Under the pieces are notes generated by a model. It ran no database searches. It had not been told where the DNA came from and saw only the letters and a list, made by a program, of their open reading frames with translations. The position numbers were made by a program, and so were the translations under genes. From Stachybotrys elegans (lineage: Eukaryota; Ascomycota; Sordariomycetes; Hypocreales; Stachybotryaceae), in assembly GCA_020746835.1 (NCBI GenBank), contig JAGPNK010000006.1:434001-498000 (forward strand): DNA of 64,000 nucleotides, given 5' to 3'. Shown piece by piece: positions 44,701 to 55,244 of this stretch (position 1 is its first letter; the number at the start of each line of letters is the position of its first letter).

Positions 44701-45255
44701 ATTCAACGAGTCTGAGCTCTTGCCTCCCATGTCCCAAGGTCCCCTTTCCGCCAAAACATCCACTCCCACCCCCCTTCCCTTCTGCCTTGCATACGCTCTA
44801 TGCCTGCCTCGTCCTCCAGACATCACCCACGAGTCTTGACCGCTTCCCGATCTCTCTCCCTCCAACCAAGCCGAGCCAATCCCATCTCACTCGATCGGCA
44901 CCTCGTACCATTCGTCACCTCCCTGCCTCCCGCCTGCATCATCCTCCTCCGCTTCCTCTCCATCCTCCATCCATCCTACTCCTCCTAGTCACCTACACCT
45001 ACACCTACTCCCTCCCTCCTCCTGCCTGATCTCCCAGGTTACTACGCCTCTCCAGTACACCCTCATCATACCGTTCCTGAACAGGCAGACGCCGTCGGCC
45101 TCGTCGTCGTCTCCTTTGTCACCCGCTCCATCTCGTTAGTATACATAGAAGGCATACAACACCTGCGCGGCATCCTCGACTTTGTCCCCTCGTCCCATAG
45201 ACATACATGGAGAGCATCGCCTCGATCTAGACCGCATTATCCAACAACTGCCATC
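41758..45255. other. Long intergenic region 3.5 kb
   Basis: Divergent upstream region of the PhzF-like and GDS1-like genes. It contains an (AG)n microsatellite (43092-43109), A-runs (44005-44015, 44628-44637, 44687-44700), a CTC-rich run (44128-44157) and, from about 44640, a strongly C/T-rich stretch that is probably the long 5' leader of the GDS1-like gene. No open frame here has recognisable features. It could hold a non-coding transcript. Confidence 0.45.
43092..43109. repeat. (AG)n microsatellite
   Basis: About nine GA units within the 41.8-45.2 kb spacer. Confidence 0.85.
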
Positions 45256-46507
45256 ATGCCTTATAATACTCGTCGCAAGTCGCTCTCGCTGCCCAGCCTG
45301 GGTATCCATATTCCCGTCACCCACGCCGCGCGCGCTGCTGCCGCATCCAAGAACCCCTCTCGTCCTACCTCGTCGCCGTCGTCTACTCCTTCTACGTCCG
45401 CCTCGCCCTCCAGCCGCTTCGACTCTCCCGAGTCGCATCCGAGCAAGCGCCTCAAGCGATCCCATGGAAGCGCCGTGACCGCCAACGACGCCCTCGCGAC
45501 CGAGCAGACACCCCCTCCATCCCCCACGCCTGCAGCGAGTGTCGAGATGTCCGACGCCGATCCTATACCCAAGGTTGATCTGGAGGGCATCAACGACAAC
45601 ATCGTCGAAGCCGTCATTACGCAGCTGGAATCTACGGGCAACAGGCCGCACCTCGTCAAGGAGCTCGAAACGGTACTCTCCCAGAAGCTGACCGTCGTAC
45701 AACAGTAAGTCGTCCCCCCTCCTGAGCCTACAATTTGCGCAGTCACTCACGCCTCCCAGATCCGCAAACCCTTGTGCCATCATCTCGTCGCGGCTTTCTT
45801 CGTACTTGAAGCGCACCTGCTGGTCGGCAGCGGCCCCTTGTCCTCTTGCCAAGGAGTTGGAGACGGTGCACCCCAGGCGGACGTACTTCTTCCTTACTAC
45901 ATGCCCGCGCCAGCCACTGCCAGAGCCTGGTTCACAGCCTCTTCGTGCCTCGGTCATCACCCCTTCAGTATCCTTGACGGATGATTCTGGCTCCGATGAT
46001 GCCGAGGGACGCCGCCGCGAACTTAGCCCTTCCCCCGAAGTGGACCTGTCGCCACCCGAGTTTGATGACATGGACGATGATGTCTCAATGCCAATGACCC
46101 CCATTGGCTCATTTGGCTCAAATACCCGCCGCTATATCAGGCATCCCCGAGACCTTCGCCGCGACTCCCCCCCACTGGAAAAGGACGAGCGCGAATTCAC
46201 GCAGACTGCCGACTTTTTACAGAAGCGCAAGCTAAGCGACGTGTCGCCTCAGAGCGATATTATGGATAGAAGTTCCATCCCTGAGTATGGTCTCCGCGAT
46301 GATCTGTGGTTCATCGACAGCCGACCCTCAGCCCCTATGACTTTTCTCACCAGCCCCTCTATGAAGCCGACCATGGGCATTATGTCGAGTGCTCGCAAGG
46401 AAGACGAGGCCGAGGCTTGGTCAAAACTAAACAAGATGTTCGAGTGGGACAAGGACGCCGAGAGCATTGAGATTGATGAACTCGACTGCCTATTGGAAGA
46501 CTGCTAG
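45256..46507 (+). CDS. GDS1-type winged-helix protein
   Basis: Exons 45256-45704 and 45760-46507 (55-bp intron, phase 2); 398 residues. The N-terminus starts Met-Pro-Tyr-Asn-Thr-Arg-Arg-Lys-Ser-Leu-Ser-Leu-Pro and is Ser/Pro-rich with a basic Lys-Arg-Leu-Lys-Arg motif. The conserved winged-helix region (about 115-215) carries Asn-Pro-Cys-Ala-Ile-Ile-Ser-Ser-Arg-Leu, Ala-Pro-Cys-Pro-Leu-Ala-Lys-Glu-Leu and Tyr-Phe-Phe-Leu-Thr-Thr, split by the intron. The rest is acidic and Ser/Pro-rich, with an amphipathic end. The name comes from yeast Gds1; a role as transcriptional regulator is likely but unproven. It has an unusually long CT-rich leader. Convergent with the OMS1-like gene. Confidence 0.85.
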
Positions 46508-47321
46508 ACGAAGAAAAGACTTGATGTCGTACACGGAGTTTCAGAAGGCTGCATGGATTTGATGAAGAGGGTTGGTTGTCATTTTCTATACCAGGTCGTG
46601 GAGACCGGTTGGCGTAATTTTGTACATTTAGAGAGACATGGTTCACGGCGCACTCGGCATGGGAGCGAGGGTCATGATGATTGATTTAGTTTTGATATTC
46701 TCAAAAAGGGAAATGGATGCATATGCAGGGACCCAAAATTGAACAATGCCACTCCTATCTAATTCAAAGCCGTTTGCTCCTCAATTATTCTATAACAGTG
46801 CAGGTACGCAGACTCGATGAGTGTGCGTACCGTTTGTCGACCGAGGCGCCGGATACTCTTGATGCCGGCGGAAGCCCTCGGACGGCGTAGGCTTACAACC
46901 AAGAAGCATGTGAAGCTGTGGCTGCGGATGCTGCCGTGGCCGCATGCCCTAGAATAGAGTTCGACAGACGAGAACAAGAAGCCTTTCTGCCTCTTTTCTT
47001 TCTCTCCCCACACACAAAGAACTCGGGCTCCCGACTATGGAACACTAACCATTGTACCACAGCAATCTGTACGCACAATGCATTCTACGACGAACCAAGA
47101 CGCCAGGGTCTGCATCGTATAATAGACCCCAGCGTTTGGGCCATTTGAGAAAGAGTCCTCTTCTGAAGCCCAAAAGGCTATGGGAGAAGAACTCCATGTG
47201 CGTGCCGGAGCCGGGAAAGAACCGTGGAGAATGGGCGGCGATAGCCCAAAACACTGCTTGGAGAAGTAGCCCTATTCTCTATTCGTACAAAGATGATGGT
47301 ACAACATGCGCGATATGCTTT
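46508..47321. other. Convergent 3' region, GDS1-like / OMS1-like
   Basis: 814 bp. Besides both 3' UTRs it holds a tRNA-like sequence on the minus strand (46995-47078, separate entry). Confidence 0.4.
46995..47078 (-). other. tRNA-like remnant (A-box and partial T-arm)
   Basis: On the minus strand, GGTACAATGGTTAGTG is a canonical D-arm/A-box sequence, followed about 15 nt later by GCCCGAGTTC, which looks like the start of a T-arm. The T-loop then breaks off into GT/AG-rich sequence and the acceptor ends do not pair. It may be a tRNA pseudogene or the tRNA-derived head of a SINE. Not a functional tRNA as read. Confidence 0.35.
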
Positions 47322-48610
47322 CTACACATTAGCATTGTCCTTTAGTTTGAGTTCGACCCAGACCAGAGTGCCCATCTGAATGAGTGTTGGGCGCTCAATC
47401 CGGACAATCTCCAGCCCTGGCGTCTTCTCCACGGCTTCTTCCACCAGTGCTGGTATGTCGCGGTTCCACCAGCAACCAAACTTCTCAAAGTGCTTCCAGG
47501 CGTTCCTGTCCAGCAGGCCATTGACCAGACCAAACCAGCCCTTGCCGTGTTCGAGCAGGATAATGCGGCCGCTCCCCGGCTTGACGACGCTGGCGAGGTT
47601 GGACAGGACGGCGACGGGGTCGGAGACGGAGCACAGGCCGAACGTCTGGATGACGGTGTCGTACTTGGCGGCCGCGGGCGTGTGCTGGGAAGAGGGGCCT
47701 GAGCCTGTGGCGGTAGGGGCTGCTGTGGAGGGGGTTGGGAGGGCGTGGTGGGCGTCGGAGTTGATGAGGCGTAGTTTGCCTTGGAGGTAAGATAGCTGGC
47801 CGCCGCTGTTGTCCGCCATGGTCGAGGCTTTGACTATTGGGGCGGAGCCGGCCATTGGGGGGACAGTCTTGACGAGCTTCTTGCGCGCCACGTCCAGCAT
47901 GTCGACGGAGATGTCCAGCCCAGTAAACGACTCTATCCCGGGAACCTCGGCACCCTTTCTGCCCGCCGCTGCACGTTTCTGCCCGTCCGTCTCCAGCGTA
48001 TCCCAGTCATAGTACTCCAAGTTCCGCCCCGTGCCGATGGCGAGTTCGAGGACGTGGCCGCGGGCCAATTTGGCGATGCGCTTGCGCTGGCCGATGATGC
48101 CCGTCCCCCACTCCTGCCACCCGAGCTCCTTGTCGAACTGCTCGGCGTTGTCGCCCGTCAGGGCCGGCGGTCTGCCCGTGGGCGTGGCGTGCTCGCAGGT
48201 CCCGCGGCAGGGGCCCCCATTGTCCTTGAGCGAGGCGGTGATTGTGCCGGCGACGTAGAAGCCGAGAAGAACGGATACGACGGCGGCGCCAGTGAGGGGG
48301 ATCCAGGCGCGCTGCCAGATGGAGAGGATCGTGTCGGGCTCGTTCGGAGGAGGAGGGCGTGGGCGGTTGGTGGGCTTGGGCGGTGGACTGGGTAGCGCGT
48401 GTGCGTGTGAGCTCGGGGGTTTGTCTAGCTGTGTGCGCGACCTAGCTTGGAGGAAGTGTCGTACGGCTTATATTGATTCGACACGCGCGATGGCGGCTTC
48501 GTGGATGGTGGTTTTATGCGAGAGGCGGCGTGGTGGGAGGATGAGGTGGTGATGCAGCGCCGGGGGAGACGGGCCACGGCCCGGGCGAAACCGCACGATG
48601 GCCTGGTCAT
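47322..48610 (-). CDS. OMS1-like mitochondrial methyltransferase (frame change near 5' end)
   Basis: Two open segments: 48610 to a stop at 48425, and a frame that runs to 47322. The model is exon 1 48610-48485, intron 48484-48429 (56 bp, weak donor GTGTCG) and exon 2 48428-47322, giving 410 residues. The N-terminus is Arg/Ser/Thr-rich, like a mitochondrial presequence; a membrane helix lies at about 84-105; a class I methyltransferase domain starts with Val-Leu-Glu-Leu-Ala-Ile-Gly-Thr-Gly (about 168-176). Later blocks are Thr-Gly-Leu-Asp-Ile-Ser and Leu-Leu-Glu-His-Gly-Lys. This layout matches yeast Oms1, an inner-membrane protein. The alternative to an intron is a two-base (CA) slip at about 48428-48434, which would fuse the two segments directly. 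Target unknown. Divergent from the Impact-domain gene. Confidence 0.8.
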
Positions 48611-48971
48611 TGGGTTAGATTAGAGCATTGCTTGTATGGAAGGTTGCTGGCTCCTGGGACGGGCGGACTCGAGGTTGTTGAGCGCGATTGGGCGTAGGTG
48701 GATTTTGGGGTTCTTTTTTTTTCGATATTAAAACTGAAGGATCAGGGACGGCCCGACGCTTCGGATCCGATGTGGGTAGCGCTTGGGGCTGGGCTGGGCT
48801 TGTGGGGCACAAGAAGTGACGCGCTCCTGACTCTCTCTCGTGCTGTTCACGTTTACCCTACACTTGAGCTCTGAGACGTGGTTGAGCAGGCGGGTTTTCA
48901 GCTTCAAACATTGCTGTAGTATATCTTTCATCTACCGCCGAAATCTTACGAAGTAGTGACAATACTGGGTT
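48611..48971. promoter_or_regulatory. Divergent OMS1-like / Impact-domain promoter
   Basis: 361 bp between divergent starts; T-run at 48713-48722. No gene. Confidence 0.4.
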
Positions 48972-50516
48972 ATGGCTGGAGAGAATGATCTCCAAGCGCT
49001 ATTGCGCATCTTCACGTCGCGCAAAGTGACGATGCTTGCCGCCATGGGGCACGTGAAGGCATTGCAGGCACAGAACCTACGCACGTAAGATCACCATTCT
49101 ATCGAGTCATCGAAACATGAGCTGACACTCTTCAGCATAGATCAGATCGCAGAGGCGCCGCTCTCGTCAATCGAAGCCGCCATCAGCGACGCCAAGCTCG
49201 CAAAGAGCATCCATACCGCCTGCAAGTCGCACGGCAAAAAAGCCACAAAGCGAGCAGCCGAAGACGATACCCCGTCTTCCTCTGCGAAGAAGGCGAAATT
49301 CGATGTCCACAGGCGAGACCTCGACTACAGCGCCTTGAGCGCAGACGAACTCGAGGCCTCACTGGTTTTGCCTGTGGAGGAGGATGAAGACGTCATCAAG
49401 GCGACTACGGTCGTCACGAACCGGGCGCCGCTGTTCCTGGCCTTTGCTGTCGAGCTCCTGGCCTTTACGATGCCGGAGCAGCCTCCCAGCAGCCGGCTGA
49501 GCCTGGCGCAGGCAGTGGTGAGCGCCAACTCAAAATCCAAAGCCATCAGCCTGGGAATCGAGAAGGCGCCGCTGGGCGGGGAGACGCAGCTGTCGGAAGC
49601 ACAGCCAAAGCTGCGCGTCATGACGCGCGAGGTCCCGGTCCTGAAGCGCGGCGGGTACACATGGTCCGGAGCGTCCAAGGCTGGGGCTTCAGCGTCAGAG
49701 CCCATGGCTGCTGCCGGCAAGCAGCCGCCGCGACGCTGGACGGTGAGCCAGAGGGTGGTATTCAAGTCATCTACGTTCATCGCACACGCGGCGGTGATAT
49801 CCTCGCCGTCGCAGCGGTCCGAGTACATGAGGTCCCTGATGGAGCAGAAGCCGGAGCTCGAGACGGCGACACACAACGCCTGGGCGCTACGGACTAGCTA
49901 CGGCAACTCACCGCTGGTGCAGGAGGCGTCGTTTGACGACGGTGAGAGCGGGTGCGGGCAGTTCATGCTGCGGCTGATGCGCGAGGTGGACGCCAAGAAC
50001 ACCATGGTGGTGCTGACGAGGTGGTTCGGGGGCGTGATGCTGGGGCCGGACCGCTGGCGGCTGATGCGGGAGTGCGTGCACGGGGCGCTGTCCTCGCAGA
50101 TGCGCACGTCGACGTTTGCGGGCGAGGCGGTGTGGGCGCTCGACACGGACGATACAAAGCCCGTTATAGCCACGGTGGGCATGGCGATCCACCGGCCCGA
50201 GGGGGCGCGCAACTACCTCCTGCGCAGCTTCACCACGGCGGGAGGCGGTGACGGAGGCGAGGGCGCGAAGAGGTCGGCGGCGGCGGTGAGCGAGGAGAAG
50301 CAGGAGAACCTGGGCCGCGTGCTCGGGGCCCTGAGGATGCTGTTCCGAAGCTGGAGCGGTGTGCTCAAGAGGGAGGAGCTGGACAGCCGGGCGTGGAGCT
50401 GGTACGTGGCGGTGCGGCCGGATGTGGACGATGGGCCGTCGGGCTGGGGGGCCAAGGGGACCGTGAACCTCGGCAAGATCCTGGACCTGCGAAGAAGAGG
50501 AGAGGGAACGAGCTGA
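48972..50516 (+). CDS. Impact N-terminal (UPF0029) domain protein
   Basis: Exons 48972-49084 and 49136-50516 (51-bp intron with CTGAC branch site); 497 residues. The first 125 residues are helical and Lys-rich with a possible nuclear signal (Lys-Lys-Ala-Thr-Lys-Arg). The UPF0029/Impact-N fold lies at about 240-370: Phe-Lys-Ser-Ser-Thr-Phe-Ile-Ala-His-Ala opens it, then Asp-Asp-Gly-Glu, and Val-Val-Leu-Thr-Arg-Trp-Phe-Gly-Gly-Val-Met-Leu-Gly-Pro-Asp-Arg. The RWD domain that marks true Yih1/IMPACT proteins is not visible, so a role in Gcn2 control is not supported. This longer architecture occurs in filamentous fungi and its function is unknown to me. The C-terminal end is Gly/Ala/Glu-rich. Confidence 0.82.
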
Positions 50517-51067
50517 GGGTGGGCTTGCGGCTTGTTGGTGGTTGTTATGATGGAGTAGGTGCGTGCTGGAAGGGAAAAAGAATAATAGAGTATACGAACA
50601 ATGATAGTAGCCCTGCTGCCCGCAGGACTAAAGAACAGAGTCGAACAATAAAGGGATCGTTAGAGGACATTACCTGTTGGCCAGAGCCAGAGAACAATGA
50701 GGGGGCAGTGGCAGCAAGCACAAGCGTATGTAGTCAGGGGGATCTGCGGTTAGCAGACTGGCCTCTTGATGTGTGTACATACCATTCGTTAACCGAAAGC
50801 GATGCCCCGAGGTCAGGATATCATTGTGATGTAGGCAGATGTAAAGAAAGAAGAAGAAGGAGAAGATATATCTAGTTAAACCCTGCCCTTTATATCTTAG
50901 ACTAATAGGCCTTATAGCTATTTTTACCTGAACTCTAGAAGATCCTTTCCCCCTTGATCTACGACCCAGTAGTAGTAGATATAGTAACAGTAGTGACAAG
51001 GTGGCAAGAAGGCTTGTTCCTATACTGTAGGTGCTTATTTTCCTGGTCTTCACTAAACATCACAAGC
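50517..51067. other. AT-richer intergenic, possible transposon debris
   Basis: 551 bp between convergent genes. Near 50535-50630 it resembles 7400-7485 (a diverged dispersed repeat). From about 50860 base composition shifts to TA-rich tracts such as TATATCTAGTTAAAC and TATATCTTAGACTAATAGG, unlike the surroundings. No coding part of an element is recognisable. Confidence 0.4.
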
Positions 51068-52405
51068 TCAGCCGTTATTGCTCATCCACTTCCGACGAAC
51101 ATCACCAGCACGGAAAGTGACCTTTCCCTTCCTCTGCCCGTAAGGCCCTCCTCTCCTGTGTCCCTGACGTTCCGTTTCGTTGAGCTTACTCCATGTTGGA
51201 TCCGCTGGTGTGCGGCAAGCCCCGAGGCGGTGATAAGTTGTCAAGGCAAATTCCCACTGCTTCTCCCCTTGGCTTTTCTGTATTGAGACCTGGAAGTCGG
51301 TGAAGCAGAAGTCGCAGGATCGTATTGGGTATGCCATATCTATCGTACCTGGTACAGAAGAGTCGGCCCAAATGCCGTTGCAATCATATCTGTCTAATGG
51401 TGCCATGATTGGTCTTGTCGGGTTTGGTCTGCTCCCTCGCGGACGAAATTGGAGACGACGGGTACTGTCTTCCCATCGCGGGCAATCGGAGAATATGTGA
51501 CGGCAGATTGGTAGTTGCAGCTTCCTGATGACTTCATCGAACCGGCTTCTGGGAAGCAGGGGGCCCGTGACGGTGTGAGACGAGGAGATGTAGAGCTCGT
51601 CGTCGATAATTCTTGCTCGAGTCTTGTGGGAGAATTCCCATGGTTCTACGATCCGGTCCAATCTCTCCTTCAAGACCCCCGTCGTGCCCCGAGGGGCGAT
51701 CTCTGGATCATCATGGGATAGATAGGAATCCAGCTCTGCACGAGATGGAGGCATCCAGACTGGCGGTTTCTGGCACTGCGACGCGGACCTGTGCTTTGCC
51801 AAGGGAAAATGATGTTTCGACCTCTGTAGTCTGAGGATGTTGATCCATCTCTTGAACTGATATTCCTCCTTGAGAACCTCCAGCGACAGGCCAAACGCAT
51901 GAAAGTGTCGATTCATTACCAGATGGACTTCCTCGAAGCGGTAAAAGCGATGGTCCCCACAGAGCCGAGCAGGGTGCCAGTCAAGCCGTATTTCTTCTCG
52001 GCGGTGACGATTTCGTGGACGAAAGGAAGCATCGACGCGCCGCTCCTGGGGATAGCACAGCTTCTCCACGCGGTCTCTGATATGATGATGGCGGCCTGGC
52101 ACGGTTATAACGGGGCCAGGAAGCCCCCGGCAACGCCAGCCAGATTCCCGGCGGGGGTCGTAGTCGTGAAGCCTTTTACAGGTAAAGCAGCTGTACACGT
52201 GCCTTGACTTTGGTTCGACATAGAGCCTGAAAGTTATACGATCCACGCCGTACATGACTGGAAATATTCCGCTGGGGCGAATCATGCCGAGCAAGGCTTT
52301 GCCAGTCAAAGCTAAGGACACTCGAGATATTTTGGGTAGGAGATCCAGGATGTTGAGCAGAAGCTCCGGTGGTAGATTGGCGAGAAGGTTCCCCGAGGAC
52401 TCCAT
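51068..52405 (-). CDS. F-box protein
   Basis: Intronless, 445 residues. An F-box lies at the N-terminus (about 8-45; Leu-Pro-Pro-Glu-Leu-Leu-Leu-Asn-Ile-Leu). Two Cys pairs follow, Cys-Phe-Thr-Cys at about 73-76 and Cys-Asp-Phe-Cys at about 360-363, the latter in a C-terminal region that recurs in fungal orphan F-box proteins. No leucine-rich or WD repeats. F-box proteins recruit substrates to SCF ubiquitin ligases through Skp1; the target is unknown. The gene sits in a small accessory-looking island together with the next gene, and is likely lineage-variable; the frame is intact. Confidence 0.78.
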   Translation of the reverse strand: MESSGNLLANLPPELLLNILDLLPKISRVSLALTGKALLGMIRPSGIFPVMYGVDRITFRLYVEPKSRHVYSCFTCKRLHDYDPRRESGWRCRGLPGPVITVPGRHHHIRDRVEKLCYPQERRVDASFRPRNRHRREEIRLDWHPARLCGDHRFYRFEEVHLVMNRHFHAFGLSLEVLKEEYQFKRWINILRLQRSKHHFPLAKHRSASQCQKPPVWMPPSRAELDSYLSHDDPEIAPRGTTGVLKERLDRIVEPWEFSHKTRARIIDDELYISSSHTVTGPLLPRSRFDEVIRKLQLPICRHIFSDCPRWEDSTRRLQFRPRGSRPNPTRPIMAPLDRYDCNGIWADSSVPGTIDMAYPIRSCDFCFTDFQVSIQKSQGEKQWEFALTTYHRLGACRTPADPTWSKLNETERQGHRRGGPYGQRKGKVTFRAGDVRRKWMSNNG

Positions 52406-52792
52406 GTTCGACGCGTCGTATGTCTCCAGCCGGGAATCGAGTCAAGCATATGGCAATAATCTCCCAGTTTCCTCGACAGAGGGTTATTAAGGATAGCCAA
52501 GAGCACGGTAGATGGGCAGGCTGGTTAGCATATATGACCGAGGAGCTGCTGGGAGACGTTGAAAGCAGGAGGTTCAGATCAGGGGTTGAAGCAAGTATTT
52601 GTAACAACATATGAGTTAGGGATATTGTGGGCATTTGAAAATTTGTCTCCTGGAAGTAGCCGTCTCGAAGCATAAACTTTGCTGTGGCTTTGAGTCGGCC
52701 ATGCACAAGGAAAGACCTATAAATACTGAATAAACGCAAGGAGATATGAAGCAACCACCCTGTAGGTAGGGTCCCTGGGGCTTTCTCCGGCA
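52406..52792. other. Intergenic between two minus-strand genes
   Basis: 387 bp: F-box gene promoter and 3' region of the Gfd2-like gene. Nothing else recognised. Confidence 0.4.
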
Positions 52793-53926
52793 TCACATTA
52801 TCGCATCGTTTTCTGCCGTGTTCCCCGATTTTTGCATTGCCTTTAAGGCCTGTTTGTCTCTTCTTTCCGTAGCCCTTGTAGCTTCAGTCTCGGCGTGCCT
52901 TTCAGCGGCGTCCTTCATATGTTGCGCGGTTAGTTTGTGGCCTGTTGGCAGGACCAATCCATCTGCGGCCTGGATAAAGCGCTCCAGGGCATCACAAGTC
53001 CTGAATGTGAGACACGCAGTCTGCCCATTCGTAATCCCAGCAGATTCCGGCTCGAAAGTGATGAACTGGCTGGCCAACCTCAACCCTGTGCCTATACTCC
53101 GTGGAAGCGACAGGCCTGCTTCGCACTCGACTTTGGCAGCAAACGGATGTTCCACCATGCCTTTAACTAGAAAGCCCTTTTTTCTAGTGTATGTGTCAAC
53201 AGGCCTGCTGTATTCTTGGTTAAGCACGAGTTTCTGCTGATTTGCTGGAGAGAGGAGAGCGTTGGCCGCTGCCAAGGTAAAGACGGCATCGTCCCCGGCG
53301 TTGTCGGCATTTCTGTTCTTGATGGTTTTCCAGTCATACCTAAAAAGATAGAGGAGCTTTTTCAACCCTGGAATGTTGCCAAGTGAAGTGATGTCTTGGG
53401 CAATATCGCGAACATCTAACCAAGACGAAAAATAGGGGGCTGCCTTGGGGAAATGCTTCATAAGGTATCGCCACTCGGTTGATAATCCGAACCCCACGAG
53501 GATTAAATTGTCTCCGTCTTGGTATGCACTGTCTTTGATGAAGCTGATGATGACATCCTCGAGGTTGTCCAAATCAACTTGTTGCTCTTGGCCAAACCGA
53601 TGTGGGCTTCGAACAGGGATTCTAAGGCCATCTTCTTCCTTCTGAGAAATCTTGACATTTAGAGTCAAGGCTCGAATCTGGTTTTGGTTGAAGAACTCTT
53701 GTATGCAGGGCCTGCAAGTGTCAGATTGATGGGGTGACTCCAATGTCTGCGTGAATGCAAGTCCGACTTGATGAAGAATATTTGGATCGACATGTTCAGT
53801 ATCTAGTGCGAGAAAACATGTGCTCTTTTCGCCAAGTGCATCTTGTAGGCCTTTCAAGGTTGTGATTCTTTTGTTGAAGGCTGACTTGGCAGATGGTAGA
53901 TGCTTGAGCTTCTGGTTGGGAGCCAT
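52793..53926 (-). CDS. Gfd2/YDR514C-like RNase H-fold protein
   Basis: Intronless, 377 residues from the ATG at 53926. An exonuclease-like core is visible: Leu-Ala-Leu-Asp42-Thr-Glu44-His (motif I of DEDD nucleases), Val-Gly-Phe-Gly-Leu-Ser-Thr-Glu-Trp, Leu-Asp-Val-Arg-Asp-Ile-Ala, and Asn-Ala-Gly-Asp-Asp-Ala-Val-Phe-Thr-Leu (motif III). The C-terminus is charged and helical. This matches the Gfd2/YDR514C-like C-terminal domain family, abundant and copy-number variable in filamentous fungi. Nuclease activity is plausible because the Asp/Glu pair is kept, but no substrate is known. Confidence 0.75.
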   Translation of the reverse strand: MAPNQKLKHLPSAKSAFNKRITTLKGLQDALGEKSTCFLALDTEHVDPNILHQVGLAFTQTLESPHQSDTCRPCIQEFFNQNQIRALTLNVKISQKEEDGLRIPVRSPHRFGQEQQVDLDNLEDVIISFIKDSAYQDGDNLILVGFGLSTEWRYLMKHFPKAAPYFSSWLDVRDIAQDITSLGNIPGLKKLLYLFRYDWKTIKNRNADNAGDDAVFTLAAANALLSPANQQKLVLNQEYSRPVDTYTRKKGFLVKGMVEHPFAAKVECEAGLSLPRSIGTGLRLASQFITFEPESAGITNGQTACLTFRTCDALERFIQAADGLVLPTGHKLTAQHMKDAAERHAETEATRATERRDKQALKAMQKSGNTAENDAIM

Positions 53927-55244
53927 AACACTTGAACAAGGTGTGGAGTACTGACAGGCACAGCAGGGCAATTTATCATAGGTTCGTCAGAAATCTCCGT
54001 CGGTTGGTTGCGTTGAGATGCCTCATCGCGGCCGTCATCACAGCCTCACGTAACCCTTCTGGCGGGATGCGCATTGGTGCTCAACGAGACGCTCGAACTC
54101 ACGCATGCCTACGCAGGCCTCGAAGCATTTGTATCACCCGACAACAGCTCGCAACCGGTGATGACCGCACCCCGATTTGGGTTTCGAATTTTATCTCGGC
54201 CGATGACTCACAATAGTAGCTTTGGCTGTGCATCGTATCTCTGTCTGTTCTTGTTGTCATTGTCGTTGTTGGGACTTCGCGCCACTGCATTAGGCCTGCG
54301 CCACAGCCTTGCTTTCAAAGATATTTTACCATCCAGACTTTGAGGGATAATACCAACGAATACTATGTACGATAATTAAAGGTTAGATAAATCAAAAGAA
54401 ACCCTTCTGGAGCCCAGAAGTATACATATAAATACAGCAAAGCGGCAGTAATAACATTTTGTCTAGATAGAGATTCAGCGAAACATACTGATGCAGCATC
54501 ATCTTCGCCAATACCATACAAATGAGCCCACCGGTGAGACTGAAGGCTCATATACATGATACTGAAATATATTGGACAATCTCCTGTTATATTTTTCAGG
54601 ACTACTATGGAAGCTATCTGATCGGCTGTGGTTACCGCTGCACAGTGCATACTCACGCTGTCACACGGTATCAGCCACAGGTGTGGCTCAGCTCGACCTG
54701 CCAGCTCTGGCATTCCGACGAATAAGGTAATTAGTGCTGGAATACGAGCACAAACAAACAAACTACAACGCGATCTTAGTAGGGCTCTCATTTCCGCAGT
54801 GACAAAAAAATCACCCCACCCCCTCCAACTTGTTGTTGTTGTGTTGTTGTAAACAGCCAACACTCGCACTTGTCCTCCCGTTATCCCGCCAAGTGAAGTC
54901 TGCTGCTGCTCTGGTTTGGACGGAATTCCAAACGCCCGCCGCCAGCCTCTGGATTCGCCCTCCCTGCCGGTCCTACCGCCCTGCTGCTAGCCCAAATATC
55001 GCGTCGTGTCCCGCACCGCCACGCCGCTCGTCGCCCTCCCTCGCCCTCCCGACAACCACCTACCAACGACCACCAACGACCACCAGCGACCATCAGCCCG
55101 TCACGTCTGCTACCCTGTCCTCAGCGCCAATCAATACCCCCCCGCGACGCTCGACGACGAATTCGAACCCAAATACCGAAGCCGTCACCCTATCGTGCCA
55201 ATACTTCGCCCGTCTGCTGCCCCGCCTCCCAGGGTCACTGTGCA
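53927..55244. promoter_or_regulatory. Divergent region upstream of CDK1
   Basis: 1.3 kb. The proximal 400 bp (54840-55244) are C/A-rich with CCACC and CGACC runs and are probably the CDK1 promoter and 5' leader; a TTGTTGTTG repeat lies at 54831-54848. The distal part has no recognisable gene. Confidence 0.45.

Noticed and set aside
45136..46104. 322-residue minus-strand ORF over the GDS1-like gene
   Set aside because: It is the mirror of a biased, Ser/Pro-rich coding region and has no family features; the plus-strand model is spliced and conserved in type.
48972..50516. Annotation as Yih1/IMPACT, regulator of Gcn2
   Set aside because: The N-terminal RWD domain is not visible and the protein is much longer; only the UPF0029 fold is shared.
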